A stretch of DNA of 54,240 bases, from the NCBI GenBank assembly GCA_025462645.1, contig JAOAPB010000070.1, positions 1-54,240 on the forward strand, written 5' to 3'. A model generated the notes under the pieces. It was not told the origin of the DNA. It did not search any database and worked only from the letters and a program-made list of their open reading frames with translations. Shown here piece after piece: positions 46,650-54,240 of this stretch (position 1 is the stretch's first letter; each line of letters begins with the position of its first letter). Made by a program: the position numbers and the translations under genes. This DNA comes from Edaphobacter sp. (GTDB lineage: Bacteria > Acidobacteriota > Terriglobia > Terriglobales > Acidobacteriaceae).

Positions 46650-46738
46650 GCCCGGATGGTGAAATTGGCAGACACAGCGGACTTAAAATCCGTAGACCCG
46701 CAAGGGTTGTGGGGGTTCAAGTCCCCCTCCGGGCACCA
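46650..46738 (+). tRNA. tRNA-Leu (anticodon TAA)
   Basis: This is a class II tRNA with acceptor GCCCGGA pairing TCCGGGC, D-arm TGGTGAAATTGGCAGACACA, anticodon arm GCGGA-CTTAAAA-TCCGT giving TAA, a long variable arm (ACCCGCAAGGGTT), T-arm GTGGGGGTTCAAGTCCCCC and an encoded CCA end (46736-46738). It is divergent from the permease operon. Confidence 0.97.
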
Positions 46739-47230
46739 TCTTCGAATCATGTAATGTGGTTCAACCTATTTGCCGTAATGAGTATTTAGATACTCTGTTT
46801 CTGATGGTCGTCGACGTATCCATCTAAAATCTGGAAGAAATTCAGGTACAGCGCGCATCCTATTTATTTTCAATGCGAACGGCTTACTCATTCTTGCAGC
46901 GGACACGGCTCAAACCGAAATTTATCTCGTTTATGCTCGATTACGGAATGCGCTGCGGATTGCTGGTGCGAACGCAACAATCAGGTATCAACGAACCTTC
47001 GATCAGTGGGAAGTCAATCCCCAACTCAACTCCGGCGATTTTGCAACAGTGAGAAATGACAATGCTTCTTCCTGACCTTCGGCTAGTCGGTGGATCGGGA
47101 ACACCCACCGTCCAGAGGTGGTCTCAATCTTCATCGAGACGACCGGGTTTGGTCATAATGTTGATAAGCAAATTCATGATCTACTCCTTTCGTGGATCAC
47201 AGAAATGTTAGTAAAGATAAGCCGCTTTGT
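46739..47230. other. Gap with an open frame lacking a start codon
   Basis: No complete gene is supported. On the plus strand a frame is open from about 46787 to a TGA near 47075, over about 95 codons. It includes ILFIFNANGLLILAADTAQT, EIYLVYARLRNALRIAGANA and RYQRTFDQWEVNPQLNSGDF. It has no ATG, GTG or TTG near its beginning. It may be a gene fragment or chance; I do not recognise the sequence. The rest, towards 47230, shows nothing. Confidence 0.35.
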
Positions 47231-48701
47231 TTAAACTTTCTCGAACTCAGCGACGTGCTGATTCACTCGCTCACTCGGTCCAGAAGGTTCCGAAGAGAAC
47301 AATGCGTGGAGTCCTTCCACGAATGTTGGATGAGCCAGAATCGCATCACGAAGCGCCGTATAGGGCAGCCCCGCGATCATGGCGATCTGGGTGGCAGACA
47401 TGATCTCGCCTGCGCTGCCACCGAAGACGGTAATACCGAGAATGCGATCGTTATCCGGCGCGACAAGGGCTTTCAGAAAACCACGTGTTTCGCAAAGCGC
47501 ACGCGCACGTAGTACCGCTGCCATGGGGACTTTGAACAAGCGGTATGCAATACCTCGCACCTTGGCTTCCGTTTCGCTTAAGCCAATGCGGGCGAACTCA
47601 GGGTCCGTATACACGCAGAAGGGAACTTGCCGGCCAGTGGTTACGTGTTTACCGCCCGTAATGCTGTCATGGAAAACACGAAAGTCATCTTCGCTAATGT
47701 GCGTATATTGTGGGCTGCCTGCCACCTCACCGACTGCCCACACTCCAGCTGCTGTAGTCTTGAGCCGCTCATCGACTTTCACGTACCCACGATCGGTCAG
47801 CTCGACACCCGCCAACTCCAAGCCGATATTTTCCGTGTTTGGAACGCGACCGGCCGCAACAAGCAGATGAGTGCCCTCTAGTGTCTCCGTTTTGCTCGAT
47901 GGCAATTTTTACTGACTGGCCTGATTTTCCGGATATTGTTTTGATCCGCGTATTCAGAGTGAGTTCGATACCTTCGTCCTCGAAGAGACTGCGAAGAGCC
48001 TCCGAAACATCTTCATCTTCTCGATGCAGCAGCCTGCCATTGCGATCGATCACCGACACCTTGCTGCCGAATCGACGCATCGCCTGGGAAAGTTCGAGCC
48101 CTATGTATCCACCACCAATCACAAGGAGGTGCTCAGGAACCTCATCCAGTTCGAGTGCTTCGACATGCGTGAGCGGCTGCGCTTCAGCAAGGCCAGGAAT
48201 CGGCTCCATTGCAGCGCGCGTGCCAGTGCTGATGACCACATTCGTCCCTTTGAGCTGACGAGTTGTTCCATCGGATAGTGTGGCCTCGATGGTCTTCGGA
48301 GCTATGAAGCGTCCGGTGCCGAGAATGAGTTCGGTTCCGCTTCGCTTGTATTCGGCGAGATGTATGTCGACCAGACCGGATACCATCTTGCGCTTTCGGT
48401 CACGCACTGCAGACATATCAACCCTGAAACCATCCCTTGCGATGCCGAACTCTTCACCTCTGCGCACGTACGATGCAACCTGCGCAGTGTGAATGATGTG
48501 CTTGCTTGGCAGGCAGGCTATGTTCGGACATGATCCGCCGATGTACTTTCGTTCGACCACTGCGACGCGCTGACCCTGCCCGCCAAAGGTCCAGGCGATG
48601 AGTTTCGATCCTGTACCGCTGCCTAGGATCAAGAGATCATATTCTTCCGGAGCCGTCTCCCGGGATGAGTGTGTTGAAGAAGCATTTTCCTTGCTGTTCA
48701 T
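47231..48701 (-). pseudogene. Mercuric-reductase-like FAD disulfide oxidoreductase, frameshifted
   Basis: The ATG at 48701 (AAGGAG seven bases upstream) starts a class I pyridine nucleotide-disulfide oxidoreductase: FAD motif YDLLILGSGTGSKLIAWTFG, redox pair GGSCPNIACLPSKHII, NAD motif HLLVIGGGYIGLELSQAMRR. Near 47878-47890 the frame breaks. The second half (THLLVAAGRVPNTENIGLEL, VWAVGEVAGSPQYTHISEDD, HPTFVEGLHALFSS) continues in another frame to 47231. It lacks the N-terminal metal-binding domain and the C-terminal Cys-Cys that true MerA uses to bind Hg(II), ending in AEFEKV instead. The Cys-x4-Cys here is PNIA rather than the usual VNxG type. The lesion may be real or an error. Confidence 0.85.
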
Positions 48702-48759
48702 GTGGATTCTCCTTTCGCAGAGATGTGGAAACACGGTTATTGTTGAACGGGCAATCCGC

Positions 48760-49290
48760 TCACTTACTGGATTGCATCGATTTGACGAGGCCCGCTGCGG
48801 AGGCGCCTTCGAGCGAGAGCCCATAGCCGACCTCTCGCACAATGCGCTCTTTCAACGGTTGAATGAAGTGCGCGCGGGTGTTGCGACGCGTGACCTCCGG
48901 AGCCTTCAGGTAGAGCGAGGCAAGCTCACGTGCCCGAGCCAGTGCTGTACCGTTTGGCACAACCTCAGCAACCACTCTCCACTCGTGCACAGTATGCGCC
49001 GTCAGCGGATGTGGATTCAGCAGGAACGCCTCCGCTCTTCCAGCTCCGGCCCGGTAACTCCACGTGGTAAAGATTCCGTCACCCGGCACAATGCCTCCGG
49101 CGAAGTGAGGCAGATCATGAAAGGTTGCTTCTTCTCCCGCCACAATCACGTTTGCCAGCAGCGCATACTCGGAATGCACATAGGCGCGTCCTTCAATCGC
49201 CGCAATCACCGGCACTCGGTCTTCGTTCCTCCCGAGTTGTGAGATTTTATCTACTGTGTGTATTCCAATCACTTTAGGAAGCACCTCCAC
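48760..49290 (-). CDS. Enoyl-CoA hydratase/isomerase-like protein, probably 5'-truncated
   Basis: The 176-aa frame matches the middle and end of the crotonase fold: VPVIAAIEGRAYVHSEYALL, ANVIVAGEEATFHDLPHFAG, GIVPGDGIFTTWSYRAGAGR and REVGYGLSLEGASAAGLVKS. Crotonases are usually about 260 aa; the first strands and helices, including the first oxyanion-hole residues, are absent and replaced by about 25 unrelated residues from a GTG at 49290. The surviving part resembles 6-oxocamphor-hydrolase-like members more than fatty-acid hydratases. Activity is doubtful. It faces a broken LysR gene. Confidence 0.65.
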   Translation of the reverse strand: MEVLPKVIGIHTVDKISQLGRNEDRVPVIAAIEGRAYVHSEYALLANVIVAGEEATFHDLPHFAGGIVPGDGIFTTWSYRAGAGRAEAFLLNPHPLTAHTVHEWRVVAEVVPNGTALARARELASLYLKAPEVTRRNTRAHFIQPLKERIVREVGYGLSLEGASAAGLVKSMQSSK

Positions 49291-49350
49291 GGTGATAACG
49301 TTTATTCCAAAAATGAATAAGTGTTATCACTCAGAACCAAAGAGATACGT

Positions 49351-49490
49351 ATGGGCCGATTTCACGAAATGGAAATCTTCATAAGAGTAGTAGATGCCGG
49401 TTCGTTTTTTTGTCCGCTGCGCGTGATCTCAAAATTGGCCAGCCCGCGATCTCTAAGGCCATTGCAGGCTTGGAAGACAGGTTGGCTCTG
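49351..49490 (+). pseudogene. LysR-type regulator remnant (helix-turn-helix only)
   Basis: An ATG at 49351 starts MGRFHEMEIFIRVVDAGSFF, the classical LysR opening. The seven-T run following it has shifted the frame; in the next frame LSAARDLKIGQPAISKAIAG and LEDRLALE complete the DNA-binding helices before a stop near 49486. The effector-binding domain is entirely gone. It was probably the divergent regulator of the crotonase gene, which is also damaged. The following 170 bases up to rsmE hold nothing recognisable. Confidence 0.75.
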
Positions 49491-49661
49491 GAGTAGCGTG
49501 TGCATGGGAATGCTCCACGTCATGGAATTTGGAGTTATCTGAAGAGCTGATTGGAGGGCCTGGGTGTTTGGCTGGGGTTATGGGTGCAGGATACATCTGC
49601 TTATGGGGCGTGCAATGAATTATCGTGCCCTGGTTTCAGCAGGGCTGATCGTGACGCGAGG

Positions 49662-50399
49662 TCAGGCGAGGTGGGTTGAGGCTATTGCGATCGCCGCTAT
49701 GGCAGCGGTCTCGGCGCGGAGGATACGGGGGCCGAGAGTTACCGGTTGCCAGTTATGGGTGGTGAAGAGGGTCATCTCCTCGGAGGTCCAGCCGCCTTCG
49801 GGCCCTATGGCCAATGCGATGTCTGTGGTTTGGGAGGCGGCCAGTGCGGCTGCCAGGGCCGCGGTGATGGTGGTGGCCTGTTCGGTCTCTGAGAGGAGGA
49901 TGCGGGTAGGGCTTTGCTCCCGTTCCTCTTCCCGTTCCAGGGCTGGCTTGAGCTGGATTGGGCTGGCGATCTCGGGGATGGTGGTGCGGCGGGATTGCTT
50001 GGAGGCTTCGAGAGCGATGCGACGCCAGCGTTCAACCCGCTTGTTCGCGGCCAGGGAGAGATGCTTTTCGGTGCGACGGGCGAGGATCGGCGTTATGCGA
50101 GCTACGCCCAGTTCGGTTGCCTTTTCGATAGCCCACTCCATGTGATCGAACTTGAAGATGGCGAGGAGGAGGTGGAGGGGAAGGGCAGCGTCGGACTCGA
50201 GTTCCTCGTGGAGGGTGAAGAGGACCTCATCTTCGCGGACGCTGGTGATCTCGGCCCGGTGGAGGAAGCCTCCAGCTACGACGTCGAAGATCTGGCCGGG
50301 TTCTGCGCGGAGGACGCGGGAGAGATGCGTGGCCTGATCGCCGGTGAGGGTGGCGGTGGCGGAGGTCCAGGTATCGGCGATGAAGCGGCGGCGGGTCAT
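49662..50399 (-). CDS. rsmE: 16S rRNA m3U1498 methyltransferase RsmE
   Basis: The 245-aa SPOUT methyltransferase modifies U1498 of 16S rRNA using SAM. It starts MTRRRFIADTW, has the N-terminal PUA-like part (THLSRVLRAEPGQIFDVVAG), then EWAIEKATELGVARITPILA, RRTEKHL, RWRRIALEASKQSRRTTIPE, and the knot motifs LAIGPEGGWTSEEM and VTLGPRILRAETA. The ATG at 50399 matches the family start; an open frame continues to 50549 but is not part of the protein. It is 11 bases after the upstream membrane-anchored protein gene, likely co-transcribed. Confidence 0.94.
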   Translation of the reverse strand: MTRRRFIADTWTSATATLTGDQATHLSRVLRAEPGQIFDVVAGGFLHRAEITSVREDEVLFTLHEELESDAALPLHLLLAIFKFDHMEWAIEKATELGVARITPILARRTEKHLSLAANKRVERWRRIALEASKQSRRTTIPEIASPIQLKPALEREEEREQSPTRILLSETEQATTITAALAAALAASQTTDIALAIGPEGGWTSEEMTLFTTHNWQPVTLGPRILRAETAAIAAIAIASTHLA

Positions 50400-50410
50400 T
50401 TGCTGAGCGG

Positions 50411-51046
50411 CTATTGCGTGTCGCTGGAGTTGTCGCTGGGCTGGTCGGAAGTGGCGACGGAGTGTTTCCCGGCGTTCGGGATGGTGATGGTGAGAGGGCC
50501 TTGGTGGTAGAAGTCGATGTTGAGGGTGGCAGATCTGCGGGCATCCCACGCGGCCTGGGTGACAGGAAAGTGAAGCAGGACCATGCCTTCAGCGGATTGG
50601 TGGGGATTGATGAGGGTTTCGCGGAGGAGGGGGTCGGAGGCGAGTTTCTTGAGCGCGGGGAAGGTGGAGTAGAGGTTGGAAAGATCCGTCTTCTCGACGG
50701 CATTGGTGGTGAGTTGTTCGCCATCGGCGGTGGTGAGGGTGGCGGTGAAGTCCTTGAGGAAGAGGGGGAGGTTGAGACGGTCCTCAACGCGGAGGGTGGC
50801 GAGGACGTAGAGGTCGTCCTGGTCGCGATCGCGATTGACGAGGATAGAGTCGGAGGTGAAGACGGTGTGGGCGGGATAGACAGCGGTGTGGGTGATAGCG
50901 AGATCAGCTGTCTTATGGGGGGTGTAACGGAGGAGAAGGGCGATGACGATGCCCAGAACCACGAATGCAATGAGAACGGGCGCCAGGAGGTTGCGGCGGT
51001 CGGGTTGGGCGAAGGTCGGTTCTGGCACTGGTTTTAGGTATTGCAA
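50411..51046 (-). CDS. Membrane-anchored hypothetical protein
   Basis: The 211-aa product has a short Pro-rich cytoplasmic start, one transmembrane helix (LLAPVLIAFVVLGIVIALLL) and an extracytoplasmic beta-rich domain (DLYVLATLRVEDRLNLPLFL, FTATLTTADGEQLTTNAVEK, VLLHFPVTQAAWDARRSATL). The start is uncertain: TTG at 51046 or GTG at 51028. I recognise no named family, though the layout is common in Acidobacteriota near rsmE. It precedes rsmE by 11 bases and probably shares its transcript. Confidence 0.65.
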   Translation of the reverse strand: MQYLKPVPEPTFAQPDRRNLLAPVLIAFVVLGIVIALLLRYTPHKTADLAITHTAVYPAHTVFTSDSILVNRDRDQDDLYVLATLRVEDRLNLPLFLKDFTATLTTADGEQLTTNAVEKTDLSNLYSTFPALKKLASDPLLRETLINPHQSAEGMVLLHFPVTQAAWDARRSATLNIDFYHQGPLTITIPNAGKHSVATSDQPSDNSSDTQ

Positions 51047-51196
51047 CTGCGGATTATATACAGAAAGACTGAGCGATATGTCATCTTCAGAGGAGAGATG
51101 CGGTAATTGGGTACGAAGGTTTTTTATTGGTAACTACGTCTGACATGCGTGTGGAACAGGGCAAGGATTTGCTGGTGGCAAAACAGACTGGGTAAA

Positions 51197-51228
51197 AACC
51201 GGGCTGAGGAATGATCCTCAGCCCGGTT
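51197..51228 (-). terminator. Intrinsic terminator of the Gly-rich protein gene
   Basis: AACCGGGCTGAGGA and TCCTCAGCCCGGTT form a perfect 14-bp stem with a four-base loop. On the minus strand it is followed by TTTTTACCC. It lies 24 bases past the stop of the Gly-rich gene, so it terminates that transcript. Confidence 0.88.
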
Positions 51229-51251
51229 GACTTCGAAGTGCACACTAACGA

Positions 51252-52232
51252 TTAGCGATGTCCGCCACCGCCACCACCACCGTGGAAGCCGCCGCCTCCA
51301 CCGCCGCCATGGAAGCCGCCACCGCCGCCCATGCTGCCGCCGTGGAAGCCGCCGCCACCGGCGCCCATGTTGCCGCCGTGGAAGCCTCCTCCACTGGCGC
51401 CCATGTTGCCACCACGGAAGCCGCCGCCCATATTGGGGGTACCTGCGTTGCCGCGGAAGCTGCCTCCGCTATTGCCTCCACTATTGCCGCCGAAGTTTTG
51501 ACGGGCCTGAGAGGTTCTGGCGAAGTTGTGATCCTGGTTGCCGCCGAAGCCGCCGTAGGTAGAACGGTTGCCATTGGCGAAACCAGAACCGCGGTTGCCG
51601 TAGTTGTAGTTGTTGCCCGGGCCGCGATTGCCGGCGAAGCTTGAGCCTCCACGGTTGCCATCGAAGCGATTACCACCGACGAAGGATCCGCGATTGCCGC
51701 CGTTGTAGCCGCCGCGAGCCCAGCCGTTTCCGCCGGGGCGACCGTCAAAGTGGCCGTAGGGGCGGTCGTAGATGTTGCGGAAGCCGCGTCCGTAGCCGAT
51801 GTTGCAGTAGGCACGGTTGTAGAAGAAGCGGCCGCCGCCCCAGTATCCGCCGTAGAAGCCGGTGCCGAAGTAGCCAAAGCCGTAGTTGATGCCGCCGTAG
51901 TAGCCGACGGTGGGTCCCCAGTAGCCGGCATTCCAGAAGTAGCCGCTGCCACCGTAGCCCCAGTAGCCAGGGGTCCATAGGGCTCCGACGTAGGGAGCGA
52001 CGACCCAGGCGCCGTCTACCCATTCGTAGCCGTCACCGTTCCAGGCCCAGTAACCGGGGGTCCAGATGTAGCCATCGCCGGGAGCGACGGGTTGGGTGTA
52101 GACCGGTATCGCCGGCGGAGCGATTGCGACTGAGACAAAGACGCGGGCATGGGCTGCGGCGGGAGCCATAAAGAGAGCACCTGCCAGGATTGCGGTTCCG
52201 ATTGAATTTTTAATAACCGTGGTGAGCTTCAT
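51252..52232 (-). CDS. Secreted WXXGXW/YXWG-repeat protein with Gly-rich tail
   Basis: The 326-aa protein has a signal peptide (TAILAGALFMAPAAAHA) and then WXXGXW repeats of the YXWGQGY family: YIWTPGYWAWNGDGYEWVDG, ALWTPGYWGYGGSGYFWNAG. The second half is low-complexity, first Asn/Arg/Gly-rich, then a run of GGGFHGGNMGA-type units ending in GGGFHGGGGGGGHR. The His-Gly tail could bind metal; aromatic Gly repeats suggest surface adhesion or phase-separating behaviour. It is a single gene with a strong terminator. Confidence 0.9.
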   Translation of the reverse strand: MKLTTVIKNSIGTAILAGALFMAPAAAHARVFVSVAIAPPAIPVYTQPVAPGDGYIWTPGYWAWNGDGYEWVDGAWVVAPYVGALWTPGYWGYGGSGYFWNAGYWGPTVGYYGGINYGFGYFGTGFYGGYWGGGRFFYNRAYCNIGYGRGFRNIYDRPYGHFDGRPGGNGWARGGYNGGNRGSFVGGNRFDGNRGGSSFAGNRGPGNNYNYGNRGSGFANGNRSTYGGFGGNQDHNFARTSQARQNFGGNSGGNSGGSFRGNAGTPNMGGGFRGGNMGASGGGFHGGNMGAGGGGFHGGSMGGGGGFHGGGGGGGFHGGGGGGGHR

Positions 52233-52535
52233 GGTCTACCTTCCTGCCCCTCCTTCGTTTGTCCAGGCTTGCATGATTGCACTGGACTTCGCGGAGTGGC
52301 AAGGACGAGGTTCCCGCCCGGCTCATCGTCTCCGGGTCGAGCACTCAGTCTATTAGACACGAGTCATATGGTTTAGTTGCTCAAATATGAATGGCTATTC
52401 AGTAAGGGTTGACCATGGAGCATCTAGAAGCTGTAATGCACTTTGCGAACTGGCCTGCGTCTCAACCGTTGTGCCTTTTGCTTGTTGATGGCAGTTGTTG
52501 TCCTATGCCCCTGAACCCCTCGCTCCCTGTTTTTC
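52233..52535. other. Upstream region of the Gly-rich gene
   Basis: No gene is supported. GGAGGGGCAGGAAGG on the minus strand directly before the start at 52232 is a strong ribosome-binding region. Beyond it I see no clear promoter pair, dyad or RNA gene before the repeat module begins at 52536. Confidence 0.4.
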
Positions 52536-52842
52536 CTGTCAAGCCCCTGGAGCAGTAACTAACACGCATCTCCGCACGTAAATCAAACAAAAACAAAGCC
52601 TTAGCCTCCGAAAAATAGTCTTCCGCAAAGTGGCATATTAGTTTTACTCAATCGGATAAACTTAATACAGAGTCAGAAAAGCCCCGGTCAACCACCGGGG
52701 CTTTCTCTTTAAACCAATAAACCTTTTAGAAAGACGAATTTAGCCGTAACCCGTTTAGAATGACGAATTTGCAGCGATAGATTGGGCTAAGTCGCTGAAT
52801 TGATATGACTTGCAGTCAAAGTACCCCCCGGGGGAGGGGGGT
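52536..52842. repeat. Composite intergenic module, copy 2
   Basis: This contains the same parts as copy 1: CTGTCAAGCCCCT (52536-52548), TGGCATATTAGTTT (52631-52644), AAAGCCCCGGT/ACCGGGGCTTT hairpin (52678-52704), a 49-base block with TTTAGAAxGACGAATTT twice (52722-52770), and GTACCCCCC...GGGGGGT (52821-52841). The hairpin-to-block distance (18) and block-to-C-tract distance (51) equal those in copy 1. The first half is 45 bases longer than in copy 1. It sits 51 bases past the ftsA stop. Confidence 0.75.
52678..52710 (+). terminator. Terminator-like hairpin inside module copy 2
   Basis: An 11-bp perfect stem (AAAGCCCCGGT/ACCGGGGCTTT) with a five-base loop is followed by CTCTTT. There is no plus-strand gene upstream, as in copy 1, so the same question of an unannotated short transcript arises. 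Read on the minus strand, its flanking A-rich side gives TTTTCTGAC, so it could also terminate ftsA. Confidence 0.6.
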
Positions 52843-52892
52843 CATAAGGGAAGCAGTGATCGTAGCAGGCTCTGGAGAAGTGTCCTACTCAA

Positions 52893-54122
52893 CTAGAAGC
52901 TCCCGGCAAAAATAGCCTTCAACTTAGCCTTTAGCCCCTGCTCCTCGCTGGCCCGTCGTACCTGCGTCCGATGCGTATAGAGCAGCATCCCGATCGCAGC
53001 CGAAAACTCCGGCGTGGCCAGCTCCTCCGGCATCCGCGACAGCGGCACCGGATACCCGATCCGCGCCGGAACCCTCAGCAAGCTCTCCGCATTGTCCAGA
53101 AGCCCCGACATCGTCGCGCCTCCACCCGTCAGCACGCATCCTGCGCCCAGAGCCTCCAGCACCCCACCCTGCCGCAGATTGTCCCGCAGCATCGTAAACA
53201 GCTCCCGCGCCCGAGGCTCCAGAATCTCCGCCAGAAATCTCTGCCGAACCATCCGCGCCGGCTGCCCACCTGAGATAGCCAGATCTCCACCGACCTCAAT
53301 CTCATTCAACTGCGGAACCGCCGTCACCACGCAGTGCCCATACGTCTTCTTCAGATACTCAGCCTCTTCGACCGTCACATGCAGCCCAACGGCAAGGTCG
53401 TTCGTAAAATGGTCTCCACCAATCGGCAGCACCGCCGTATGTGCAATCGATCCCTCGAAGAACACTGCCAGCTCCGTCGTGCTCGACCCGATGTCCGCCA
53501 TGCAGATACCGAGCTCGCGCTCATCCGCACTCAACACCGCCTCCGCCGCCGCAATCCCTTCATAAACCGTGTCCTGTACCTCAAGCCCGGCTCGGTTTGC
53601 GCACGTAATCACACTCTGCGCCACTCCACCCGAGCAGGTCGACAGATGCAGATTCACCTCCAGCTTGTTCCCCACCATCCCCACTGGATCGTGAATTCCC
53701 GCCTGGTCATCCAGGATGAACTCCTGCGGCAGCAGATGCAGCACCTCGCGATCCGGAGGCAGCGCCACGCTCCGCGCCCGATCCACCGCAGCCCTCACCT
53801 CTTCGCGTGTAATCTCGCGCATCCGGCTGCCCATGCTGATGCCGCCCCGCGAGTTCACTCCGCGCACATGCGTCCCGCCAATGCCGACGATCGCCGTCTC
53901 AATCCCAGCCTTCGCCACCCGCTCCGCCGTCAACGCCGCGCGATTGATCGCCTCCGCCGCTGGGCCCAGCTCTGCGATCAATCCCTTCCGCATCCCTTTC
54001 GACGGCTCAATGCCGTGCCCGCGATATCGCAGCACACCATCCAGCAGCTCTGCCACCAGTACGATGCTCTTCGTGCTGCCTGCATCCAGCACGGTGATCA
54101 AATTATCTTGCTTCTGATTCAT
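52893..54122 (-). CDS. ftsA: Cell division protein FtsA
   Basis: The 409-aa actin-like protein tethers FtsZ to the membrane in the divisome. It shows phosphate-1 (VLDAGSTKSIVLVAELLDG), the 1C domain region (GGISMGSRMREITREEVRAA), phosphate-2 (GICMADIGSSTTELAVFFEG), the SHAPE-like GGDHFTNDLAVGL, and the adenosine motif CVLTGGGATMSGLLDNAESL. The C-terminal KLKAIFAGSF is a plausible amphipathic membrane anchor. Its ATG overlaps the upstream reading frame that I take for ftsQ. Unusually, ftsZ does not follow: the next 660 bases contain only the repeat module and then an unrelated gene. Confidence 0.95.
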   Translation of the reverse strand: MNQKQDNLITVLDAGSTKSIVLVAELLDGVLRYRGHGIEPSKGMRKGLIAELGPAAEAINRAALTAERVAKAGIETAIVGIGGTHVRGVNSRGGISMGSRMREITREEVRAAVDRARSVALPPDREVLHLLPQEFILDDQAGIHDPVGMVGNKLEVNLHLSTCSGGVAQSVITCANRAGLEVQDTVYEGIAAAEAVLSADERELGICMADIGSSTTELAVFFEGSIAHTAVLPIGGDHFTNDLAVGLHVTVEEAEYLKKTYGHCVVTAVPQLNEIEVGGDLAISGGQPARMVRQRFLAEILEPRARELFTMLRDNLRQGGVLEALGAGCVLTGGGATMSGLLDNAESLLRVPARIGYPVPLSRMPEELATPEFSAAIGMLLYTHRTQVRRASEEQGLKAKLKAIFAGSF

Positions 54123-54240
54123 GGACGAACCACCTGCGGAGCATGATACTGCGGGTGCGTCGCTGTACTCGGCGCGGCAGCACGCTTCACCCCAGTCTGT
54201 TTCGTACCGGCCTTCGGATGAACCCAGACCGCCACATCAC
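54119..54240 (-). CDS. ftsQ: Probable FtsQ, C-terminal end (cut by window edge)
   Basis: A minus-strand frame is open from the window edge to a TGA at 54119-54121, giving 39 residues (DVAVWVHPKAGTKQTGVKRA, then a Pro/Thr/His-rich tail ending QVVRP). The stop overlaps the ftsA ATG by two bases. The tail itself is not diagnostic. The assignment rests on the very common order ftsQ-ftsA and on the low-complexity C-terminal tail usual for acidobacterial FtsQ. Confidence 0.6.
   Translation of the reverse strand, partial: DVAVWVHPKAGTKQTGVKRAAAPSTATHPQYHAPQVVRP

Overview
The window looks like a chromosomal segment of an Acidobacteriota (Terriglobia-type) genome. The basis is family-level recognition, not a database search. 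It carries a PadR regulator overlapping an 'acidobacterial duplicated orphan permease' (ADOP), an Oar-like TonB-dependent receptor fragment, a VWFA-type secreted protein, a GH92 glycosidase, a WXXGXW/Gly-rich secreted protein, and the end of the division cluster (ftsQ-ftsA). Base composition is moderately GC-rich throughout.

Left third (1-20 kb): an accessory, decaying region. It opens with two different IS110-family transposases: one is cut by the window edge and has apparently interrupted an NHL-repeat gene, the other carries a single-base frameshift. Next come compact regulator/target pairs: PadR-ADOP permease; TetR divergent from an NmrA-like oxidoreductase, with two matching operators; MarR divergent from a methyltransferase; and a DHA2 drug-efflux pump with a downstream TetR. 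From 13.8 to 19.9 kb nearly every gene is broken: a frameshifted aldo/keto reductase, an AraC-type regulator reduced to its N-terminus, a frameshifted tyrosine integrase abutting tRNA-Asp, a TonB-receptor C-terminus, and a YncE-like propeller/phosphoesterase gene with several lesions. This looks like the degraded edge of an integrated element.

Middle (20-41 kb): mostly intact metabolic and envelope genes. These are a YVTN propeller plus alginate-export-type outer-membrane pair, preceded by a perfect 24-bp palindrome; a translationally coupled pair of a secreted 455-aa protein and a VWA protein; a beta-CASP RNA nuclease-like hydrolase; tRNA-Val; an alcohol dehydrogenase with an AraC regulator; KDPG/KDPGal aldolase plus 2-keto-3-deoxygalactonokinase beside a divergent GH92 mannosidase; rpiA; a SYLF lipid-binding protein; aldehyde dehydrogenase with DUF779; an ECF sigma/anti-sigma pair; and a large TPR lytic transglycosylase.

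Right part (41-54 kb): a mercury-responsive cluster (merR divergent from merT-merP-GDCCVxC protein) with a textbook MerR operator but no adjacent merA. A mercuric-reductase-like gene lies 5 kb away, is frameshifted, and lacks the C-terminal metal-binding cysteines. There are also small zinc-ribbon proteins, two tandem MacB-type permeases without an ATPase, tRNA-Leu, a broken crotonase/LysR pair, rsmE, and ftsA with the tail of ftsQ.

The most unusual signal is a composite intergenic module present twice (43731-43992 and 52536-52842). The copies share, in order, a 13-mer, a TGGCAT-type box, a near-identical GC-rich hairpin with terminator character, a tandem AGAxxGACGA block and a C-tract/G-tract palindrome. 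From the hairpin onward their spacing is identical to the base.
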